A stretch of 64,000 bases of DNA, taken from the NCBI GenBank assembly GCA_963921935.1, contig OY998176.1:53469813-53533812 (forward strand), given 5' to 3'. Position 1 is the stretch's first letter; every line of letters begins with the position of its first letter. The position numbers were made by a program, and so were the translations under genes. Origin of the DNA: Galeruca laticollis. Taxonomy: Eukaryota; Arthropoda; Insecta; Coleoptera; Chrysomelidae. Shown one piece after another: positions 56,100 through 64,000 of this stretch. The notes below the pieces were generated by a model, which searched no databases, was not told where the DNA came from, and worked only from the letters and a program-made list of their open reading frames with translations.

Positions 56100-57694
56100 G
56101 TTGAGAAATGGCGATAAATCCAAAAAAAAGTAGCTAAAAAAGGAGGTTACTTTAGAGCATTTGTTTCGCAGATAAGAAATCATCCAATCACGCTATAAAT
56201 TGGGATTTAAGAACTTTATTATAGTATAAAAGAATATGCCAAAGGCGAATTATATTGGCCTGATGGTTTTTACATGAATTAATTGTTAATTAATTTCCGC
56301 GAATAAATTAACGTCATTTTTGCGTTCATGCCAGTCTTACATTTTTGAGTTGTAATAGGCGCCGATTTTTTTACAACTATTTAGACCTCTCAACTATAAT
56401 ACACAATAGCTATAATGAACAATTTTTAAGTTTCTATCATTTTTTTACGCGATTTTGAAAAGATGAAAAATTTCGTCTTATAAATAATTAATTTTTGAAG
56501 CGAATTTGGATACCGAAGAAAAATACTCAAAGTACTTAAAAAAAGGTCTCGGAAAGACGCTCCATTTAAAAAAAATGCGTTTAATTTGGCTGAATAGGTG
56601 CTGAGAAAAGGCAACAAACCTCAGGTCAGAGAAATAAGGACATAAACAATATAAATATATTTGCACTTACGCTTCTTCGAATAGTAATAATAATAATAAT
56701 AATAATGAAACTAAGAAACTAAGTTTTAAATTGAAACAATTGAAATTTGCAATGAACAACGCAATCCTAGCATGGACATAATTATAATAATTGATTATTA
56801 TCAAATAAAAAATGCCAAATTATAATTAGTTACTGTACATGCTTAAATTGCCATTCTGAAAAATGAGTTTCTTTCATTTTGCTACATCGATTTAAAAAAA
56901 ATCATCATAATCGGCCCAATAGAAGCCGAGATACAGCAACTTTTTGCGCCGCGCTCGATTTGAAGCATCGATATCAAGTTTCGCACTCTATTCCCACTCC
57001 CCTCAGATTTGACGCGCCGAACGCTACTGCAACAACTTTCTTTGATTTTTCCTACTTCATGCACAAGGGCGATGTTATATCTCAAATTACATACAAAAAC
57101 TTCTCGGAAAAATCTATCTGTTGACATTTTTTTTGTTACAATATTAATAGTTATACCGCAAACACTCTCGATCTTTGACGTTTATTATCTCAGCACCTAT
57201 TCGGCCAAATGAAACGCATTTTTTTTAAAAGGAGCGTCATTCCGAGAACTTTTTTTATGTACTTTGTGTATTTTTCTTCGGTATCCAAATTCTCTTCAAA
57301 AATTAATTATTTATAAGACGAAATTTTTCAACTTTTCAAAATCGCTTAAAAAAATGATAAAAACTTAAAAATTGTTCATTATAACTATTGTGAATTATAG
57401 TTTAGTGGTCTAAGTAGTTGTAAAAAAATCGGTGCCTATTATAACTCAAAAATGTAAGCCTGGCATGGAAGCAAAAATGGCGTTAACTTTTTCGCGGAAA
57501 TTAATTAACCATTAATTCATGTAAAAACTATCAGGCCAATTCAATCGGCCTTTGGCATATGGTTTTATACTATAATAAGGTTCTTAAATCCCAATTTATA
57601 GCGTGATTGCATGATTTCTAATCTGCGAAACAAATGCTTTAAAATAACCTCGTTTTTTAGCTACCTTTTTTTGCATTTATCGCCATTTCTCAAC
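56100..57694. mobile_element. 1.6-kb foldback element with ~500-bp inverted arms
   Basis: The termini are GTTGAGAAATGGCGATAAAT and its complement at 57694. The left arm 56100-56610 and the right arm 57190-57694 correspond throughout (for example AATTTTTAAGTTTCTATCAT with its partner near 57360). About 580 bp lies between, including an (AAT)n run at 56687-56706 and short antisense frames with no family signal. No target duplication is clear. Confidence 0.82.
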
Positions 57695-58261
57695 GAAAAA
57701 ATTGAATATATTGATTTTAAACCAATCCTATCTTGTAGAGAATCGCCTAACTTGGTGGAAAATTAACTTTAAGATAATTTTCTAACGGGAATAAACTCTT
57801 CGAAGTTTTCTAAATACAACATAATTTTTTCGAATTTTTTAATTAACTTTAAATACCTTAAAAAATGTTTTAATGTGACATACTAGAGCTTTTGACTCTG
57901 CGCCCACATATCGAAAACGACGCGCGATAATTTAGATTCATCGATAAATTTTAAAATTATAAATAATGAAGGTAGGAATCCAGGAGTCATGAGTTTTGTT
58001 ATCGGAAATTTATTCACCTTTAAGAATCCTGTTTTGAGTTTCTTAAATGTTAATAGTTCATGAGATATAATAGACGAAAAATAAAATGCATTTTGTTTCA
58101 TCTTAATTTCTTTATAACTTTTGCATTTTACTTTTCCGCCAACCTATCTAATATGCGAGAAAAGTATTGGTTTACCCACAAAAAAGTTGGAAATTTGAAA
58201 TTTTTTTTTGAGTTATTTTTACGTTATCCATCAACAGCAACACGAAAAAACGGTTTTTAGA
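57695..58261. other. unassigned DNA
   Basis: No gene recognised. 57690-57741 matches 49238-49292 in reverse. Confidence 0.4.
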
Positions 58262-59125
58262 AAAAAAATCCTGTGTGTATGTCGTCGTCGTCGTTGTCGT
58301 CGGCCACTTTTCCTTGCAAGTCTTGTTAGCACGATACAGCCTCCGAAGTGCAATAAGTCACCAATTTTATGATGGAATATTGTTAAGAACATTTCACAGA
58401 TGAACCCTATTTATTTTCAGCTCACCAGAGCCAGTACAACGGGTGCTATGGTACTTGAAGTACGACATTTTGTCGTTTTTCGAGAAATTTCAGTTTGTTA
58501 GCACGATATAGCGTCCGAAGTTCAACAAGTCACCAATTTTATGATTGAATATTATTCAGGGCATCTCACTGATGAACCCTATTGATTTTCAGCTCACCAG
58601 AGCCAATACAACCGGTGCTACAGTACGATATTTTTGTCATTTTTGGAGAAGTTTCAGTTTGTTAGCACGATACAGCCTCCGGAGTATATACAAGTGATGA
58701 ATTTTATGATTGGATATTATTCAGAGCGTCTTAAAGATGAACCCTATTGATATTGAGCTCACTAAAGCCAGTACAACGGGTGCTGTGGTACTTGAAGTAC
58801 CAAATTTTTGTCATTTTTGGAGAATTTTCAGTTTGTTAGCACGATACAGCCTCCAGAGAGTATACGATTGATCAACTTTATGAATAAGTATTGTTCAAGG
58901 TGTCTCACAGATGTACCCTATGATTTTCAGTTGACTAGAGCGAGTACAGCGGGTCCTATAAAACTAGATATACTAAATTTTTGGTTATTTTTGGAGAAAT
59001 TTCGGTTTGTTAGCACAATACATCCCCCGAAGTGTATACAAGTAACAATTTTATGATAGAATATTGTTCAGGGCCACAGATGCGGAAAAGTTAGTTTTAA
59101 TCTTTAAAATCGTTTATTTTTATGT
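58262..59125 (+). repeat. ~172-bp satellite array with both conserved borders
   Basis: GTTAGCACGATACAGCCTCC-type starts lie at 58325, 58497, 58661, 58835 and 59009 (periods 172, 164, 174 and 174). The left border (TATGTCGTCGTCGTCG...GGCCACTTTTCCTTGCAAG) is the reverse of 8741-8810. The right border (GATGCGGAAAAGTTAGTTTT then AATCTTTAA) is the reverse of the block at 16160. Having both borders, this is the most complete copy of what may be a mobile satellite-carrying unit. Confidence 0.85.
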
Positions 59126-60870
59126 GCTCTAGCTATATTTTTCTAAACAAAATTCCGAATTTAATGAGCTATCACAAATATTATTTAGGACATTTATCTC
59201 TATTTTCAACTTGTCGTCCAGACTATGCATGGTTGAAGCATAAATAAATAAAAAAACTCAAAGAACCAAATGTATTGACGCAAGTGTGAGTAGTCGCAAC
59301 AATGCTATGTTACAACGGAAGGCCGGTCCTGTTCAATAATAACAAAAAAATTTCAACTACGCAATATAAAAAATGGCTTATGACTATCGACGACGAATAA
59401 TGTTCGAACAAAAAAGGAATTTAGTGTGTAGTATCACCGGGGTTATTAGATATTAGTGAATAAATAATGCATTGTCGTTTTAAATTTTCCTCGAAATTAA
59501 GAAGTTTACATTTATTTATCGCATGGCGTTGTGATTTTTATTTTAAATGTGTGTGTTAATAATAATTCCAAAGTGAATTTTTCACGTTTTAAAATATGAT
59601 TGTGTTGTGAAAAGTAGGGACACCATGAAAATTCTTATTTTCCAATGAATACGAATTAAGAAATTAATTGTGAACTGGTGAGTGATTTTTATGAAACTCA
59701 GTTCTTCATTGCAATTTTTCATGTCTCAACTCGAACTTAATAATTTTTTATATAGTTTTAAAGGAAATTTCTATAAATTAATCGTTACAAAGCATTTTGA
59801 ATTTTATTTAAACAGCTAATTTAGTTAGTGTTTTAAATGAAACTCAACGTTTCTAGCTAATTCCACAATATAATGAAAACTGTTGAATATTCTAAAAAAT
59901 TGACAATTGTTTCGATAAATCAATATCATCGTCAGAATGATAGAAGTTATATTTCGTTTGATGCCTACCTGATGATTGGTAGTTATTTTTGGCTAGACCA
60001 AGAAGTGACCCTGTGATTGACTTAATATATGTTAATAGAAATAAGAAGAAGATGTGATATTACAAATATTGAAGCTTAGATATTATTAGCCCTATGGTGA
60101 TATCCTGGATATAATGTTTCCAATTAAGATCAGTATAACTGTGCAATGATATAGAAAACCAGGAAAACTATATCTGCTGATCTTTCAGTTTAATAGTGGA
60201 GAAATCCCTAGATTTATCTGTTCATTGACGACTTCATTAGCTAATTTAGTTTTTCCCATTACAGTTAATCTGAATCATTATTATAATAGAATATTTGTAG
60301 GTATTTTCAAAGCTTTTCCGAAAACTTCGTTATTTTTCTTTCTTATACAAAATTAAATTTATGTTATATATACAAGGTGAGTCATAACTAGTGAGACACA
60401 GGCTAAGGGCGGATTGTTTAGACCAACATAATGCGATAGAACCAAATATACCTTAATGAAATATTCCTGTGGAAAAAGATACAGGGCGTTAAAGTTGAAT
60501 TTTTTTCGTTATTCACTAATAATTTCACTTTACAATTCATCAATTGTTATCAAAATGGGCATAGAGGCATTATTTTATGTATAACTCTACATTTCATTAA
60601 AGGGCGCGGCATGTGAATGATTCCTGATGATAAATACGATTGGTAAATTTTTTTGACCAAACTTTTTAGTGATTTTAATTAGAAATTATGACATAAATAT
60701 AATTTGTAATTAATATTGGTACTCTTGTTTAAATACGATATTTTCATCCATTTTCAAATATTATTTCATTTATGAAGAGTGCGCTTTGGACTGTCGGATA
60801 TTTGTTGCTGGTATATGTAGTGAATAAATTTTACTGCGAGTTTATACTCAATTGTTGCATTTTTTCGATT
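59126..60870. other. unassigned AT-rich DNA
   Basis: No supported gene or paired repeat. ATACAAGGTGAGTCATAACT at about 60369 resembles a mariner/MITE terminus without a partner. Confidence 0.45.
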
Positions 60871-60880
60871 GAAATAATTG

Positions 60881-60960
60881 GTTACTCAGGGGTTTTCGGG
60901 GATGCCGAATTCATTTCCAGCATTAGATTTCCCGGGGGGCGCTCGGGGATCACGCTGTGG
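60881..60960 (+). repeat. GC-rich repeat unit, left copy
   Basis: TTACTCAGGGGTTTTCGGGG followed by the blocks GCATTAGATTTCCCGGGG and GCGCTCGGGGATC. The reverse complement of 61665-61737 gives the same block order with about a quarter of the bases changed. It is strikingly GC-rich against the local AT background. Confidence 0.65.
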
Positions 60961-60999
60961 GAAATGGTAAAGAAGAAAGTGATAAATCACAAATTATGA

Positions 61000-61300
61000 A
61001 AGTAATACTTTATTCAAATAACAAATAGGAGTTTCTATTAATGTTGAATTATTCATTATTAACTTCAATTTTTATCTTAAATACTAAACATCTTGTTCAA
61101 ACTCTTCTTCCCCTTTTTTTATCTTGTCCTCCTTCTTCATCTTCTTCCTCGTCACTATCCTCGACCCCGTTGGAAGTGTTTTTTGGTTTGAGCAATTGCC
61201 ATCGCAATGCTTGCATGCAAGTGAGCGCTCCAATTCACTTCGGCGGCACCCGCACCTCATGCCACAGAAAAACCCACGTGGTCCAAGAGTGCCGGACACC
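61000..61300 (-). pseudogene. Cys-rich C-terminal tail of an unidentified mobile-element protein
   Basis: The minus strand reads M-R-C-G-C-R-R-S-E-L-E-R-S-L-A-C-K-H-C-D-G-N-C-S-N, a cysteine pattern seen at the C-terminus of some insect transposon proteins. A frame change then leads into an acidic stretch (D-S-D-E-E-E-D-E-E-G-G) and a stop, with AATAAA about 100 bp further (about 61017). It is too short and too damaged to classify. Confidence 0.25.
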
Positions 61301-61578
61301 ACTCAAACACCAAAAAAAGGTTCAACATCCAAAAAACTTTATTATTTCAGCACAAATCCAACGTTCAAGAGCTCAGAGTGAACTGAACTTTCTAGGCGGT
61401 GAGAGGCCTTTTTATAGCGGGCAGCTCACGAATAATATTTGGAAGGTCATGCGCAGTGACCTTGTACATAGAAATACATTTCCAACGCGTCTGCCCTTGT
61501 CATAGCTTAGAAAGTATATTTTGAAAATGTACAAGAATTTTGGATTTTATTTTTGAGCATCAGTTACGAGGCGCCACA
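61300..61578 (-). mobile_element. LTR-like segment with promoter and poly(A) signal
   Basis: On the minus strand TGTGGCGCCTCGTAACTG begins at 61578. A TATA box (CTATAAAAAGGCC) lies at about 61418, an initiator-like TTCAGTTCACTCTGAGC follows about 25 bp later, and AATAAAG lies about 60 bp after that (about 61344). A TATA box, start site and closely following AATAAA form the U3-R-U5 order of an LTR rather than an ordinary promoter. GTGGTGTCCGG near 61290 may mark the end. No partner LTR was found. Confidence 0.4.
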
Positions 61579-61664
61579 TGTGTACCCCTAAGTAAGGATT
61601 TTCGAGCCATTTCCATGGACTCAGCAATTTCGCCCCCGAATCAGCCCCCGGACACCCTTGTAGA

Positions 61665-61737
61665 GCGACCTCCGAGCGCACCCGGGTAATTCCAATGCCA
61701 GAATCGATTTCGACAGCCCCGAAAACCTCCGAGTGAC
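61665..61737 (-). repeat. GC-rich repeat unit, right copy (inverted)
   Basis: Inverted relative to 60881-60960. Together they bracket the LTR-like segment and Cys-rich tail. Confidence 0.65.
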
Positions 61738-62354
61738 GATTTCCGATCGATTTTTCCTAGTTCGCAGTCGTTCCTATAATGGGCAGAAGGCATTTTTCAA
61801 AAAATGGATGAACCATACTTCCTCGAGTCGTTTTCTGGGACCTTCCTGAAGACAATGTAGAAAACGGTAACTCGATATCTGCTGTGTCGAAATATTTCCG
61901 CTATTCGGGCGATTTTGATCTAAATGCACTGGACTATTAGATTTATAGGATATCAAGAAAATTTGTAGTAGTCGAGATTAAAATAATAAATACTCGGCAT
62001 AATTTGGAGTTATATCGAAACATTTCAGCACTATACTTTTAGTTATTGTTAATACAGGGGCATTCATCTCTACTGTACCAAGCATAAATTTCCTGATAAA
62101 TTAAGAGTTTTATTCAAATTTAAATTAAAATGGGTTCAATGAGAAAACATTTTATTTTCAGTCTGATATAAAAGTGTTATTGAATATAGAATACTCAACG
62201 GCGGTATTAAATCACTAATTTCTAACTATTTATTTATTGAAACACCATAAAAAAATAAATATTTGAATATATATTTTTGTTTCAGGTTTTAGTGCGCGAT
62301 TTTAAACCGTAACGAAACAAAAATTAATTAACGCGTTCGAATTGATACTGCGGT

Positions 62355-62707
62355 ATGCCAACAGGTAAGTGATTGTTGAATAATTAACAAAAATAAAAAT
62401 ATTTGTGTATAATTTATTTAAAAACTCTTAGATCATTTAATCATATAATGTGTAAGTAGTACATTGAAGTCTTTCAATGAAAAACAAAGATTTTCGGCTT
62501 AAACTACCAATTTTCTCTCTTTATTAATTTGTTCTGTAAATTCAAATAAAAAACTGTCCTGAATTAATATTATTTGATATTTTTATTGTAGTCCAGGAGG
62601 AATCGACGCATGAGTACCGAAAACTATTCCACCTCAATTTTTTCATGCGATCCTCTTTGAATTGCCCTACTGATGATATAAATGCATGTTGCCATGGGGC
62701 AACCTAG
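62355..62707 (+). CDS. candidate spliced mini-ORF, 41 aa
   Basis: An exon 62286-62364 is framed by an acceptor (TTTTTGTTTCAG) and a donor (ACAG|GTAAGT) and contains ATG at 62355. The next acceptor (TTTTATTGTAG, 62591) leads to an in-phase open segment ending at TAG 62705-62707. The protein starts M-P-T-V-Q-E-E-S-T-H-E-Y-R and has no known motif. A multi-exon host gene fragment is possible, but chance is a serious alternative. Confidence 0.2.
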
Positions 62708-64000
62708 TGCCATATTGTTTAAACCGAAATTGTTTAAACAATTGGAAGAAATTGTTATTTTTCAACTGGACAAATTTTTTTTATATTCTTTATTGAAATA
62801 CAAATAAAAAAGGTCCTATGACTTTTCACGATAAAGTTAATATTTTTAGAGATATGAATTTTTAAAGGTTCGAAAAATCTCAAATTTGGGTACTTTTGAC
62901 CCATGAAAAATATATTAAAAAAATATAATAAAATATAAATAATATTTTTTTCAAATTCTTCATACAATAGTTAATAATATTCTTATAGAGATTCAAGAAA
63001 ATTTCATTGTTTATACCTGTTTTTTAACACCCTGTGTTGATGAGATGAAATGCCAGCCAAGCCCAAAAAATCTCTTTGATAAAATAGTGAAACTAGTGAA
63101 AACCCCATCTCTTTGGAGCAATTAATAAGCTGGGCATTTATGTTTAAAATCAGTCACTCTTATTTGGGACACCACCACCGCCATTTCCTATAGTTATAAT
63201 AATCATAAAGGTGATAATAATATTTAGTAATACAGGTCCAATTTTTGATTTTTTTCAAATTTACAACTATTAGTTATAAATAATATATTGGAGAGTTTTT
63301 ATTTTCTATATTTATATTTATATATCTTTATTTTTGTTATTTATTGGGTGTGTTTATCATTTGCCATGATCAATTTTTGGTGGTTTTATTATTCACAGGA
63401 TTTTCATGTATTTTTCTTTCAGGAATCTCCGTCAGAACTTTTAAAATATTTAATTCTTGATAAGAAGTAGAGCCAATTTATTTCTAGATAATTATTTTGA
63501 CTTTTAGAAAATTTTGTTAAACTTTTGGTTAAATCTTCAGGGAAAATTAACTAACATACAGGAGGAGCCAGTAAAAAGCTTTATTGAACAAATTTTTCGT
63601 GAAATTTCAATTTTTTTACTAAAAACATATATTTTTCCAAATTGTCTTTAACCAATGATAAAAAGAAGTATGTACCTTTTTTATTGAAAAGAAGATATAT
63701 TTTTAATATTTAAAAAATAGCAAAGTAAAAGAAGATATATCTAAAAAAATGACATTTGGGTCGCTACGAAATTAATTTTCAACTTTTAAATTGTTAGAAT
63801 TATTTGAAAACATCTAGAAGAGGCTCTAATTTCTTTTTCGATATAAGTCAAGTTCTCTATTGAAAAATGTGTAACCAAATATGGAATGATAGTACGAATC
63901 ATATGTTTTCTCTAGGTACAATGAAGAATTGGCAGTTTTGGAAACCTCAACATTATTGTTTTTTTTATTTACATTTTATTTAATTATACTATTGTGGTTA
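62708..64000. other. unassigned AT-rich DNA
   Basis: I see no gene, RNA gene or paired repeat. Confidence 0.5.

Noticed and set aside
60369..60490. ATACAAGGTGAGTCAT and ATACAGGGCG, resembling mariner/MITE termini
   Set aside because: No inverted partner at any sensible distance.
61041..61505. Plus-strand 154-codon frame with a Ser run
   Set aside because: It runs antisense through the LTR-like cassette and acidic Cys-rich tail. The Ser run is the complement of an Asp/Glu-rich stretch.
1..64000. tRNA, rRNA or other structured RNA genes
   Set aside because: No cloverleaf-like or rRNA-like segment was noticed by eye on either strand. A tRNAscan-SE and Infernal run would settle this.

Overview
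The window looks like AT-rich nuclear DNA from an arthropod, most likely an insect; a beetle is plausible but I cannot name the species. The evidence is the set of transposon families (pogo/Tigger, DD41D mariner, BEL/Pao, Penelope-like, Crypton-type tyrosine recombinase, APE-type LINEs), GTAAGT...TTTTAG introns, long (TA)n microsatellites, and no prokaryotic gene organisation. I find no convincing conserved host gene. At most there are two very small spliced reading frames (about 20.1-20.5 kb and 62.3-62.7 kb) that I cannot assign. Nearly everything recognisable is mobile DNA in nested or abutting layers.

Layout. 0-9 kb: a decayed BEL/Pao pol fragment (minus strand) sits between pieces of a ~172-bp satellite. 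It is interrupted inside its integrase by a young LTR retrotransposon (about 324-6808) that carries only a coiled-coil gag-like gene. 8.8-14.8 kb: a minus-strand Jockey-like LINE is split by a plus-strand CR1/Jockey-group LINE (9366-14145). 14.8-21.4 kb: mostly featureless AT-rich DNA with one satellite copy, a possible pogo end and a candidate two-exon mini-gene. 21.46-29.4 kb: a chain of (TA)n / DD41D mariner with ~750-bp inverted repeats / (TA)n / solo LTR / (TA)n / pogo-like element 1 / (TA)n. It is followed directly by pogo-like element 2 (minus, decayed) and a minus-strand LINE to about 35.3 kb. 37.16-40.01 kb: pogo-like element 3, inserted between two PBS-like repeats. 41.2-46.8 kb: a Crypton-type tyrosine recombinase pseudogene split by a 4.4-kb Penelope-like composite. 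This composite has one intact 830-aa RT/GIY-YIG reading frame, pseudo-LTRs and an inverted truncated copy, all inside one 12-bp target duplication. 49.57-55.69 kb: a 6.1-kb unit with hAT-like termini and a 7-bp target duplication, with a 1-kb inverted-repeat MITE inside it. 55.7-57.7 kb: a 54-bp tandem repeat and two foldback elements. 58.3-59.1 kb: a satellite array in the opposite orientation to the copies on the left. 60.9-61.7 kb: an LTR-like promoter region between two inverted GC-rich repeats.

Working relationships. The pogo-like, mariner and Penelope proteins would each act on the ends of their own element. The gag-only LTR element and the MITEs would need proteins supplied in trans. 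All three pogo-like elements share one plan: a 5' UTR intron, one transposase exon with HTH and DD35D-type core, and a C-terminal PHD-like cysteine cluster that has been cut off by mutations in every copy. This is the most interesting recurrent pattern in the window.
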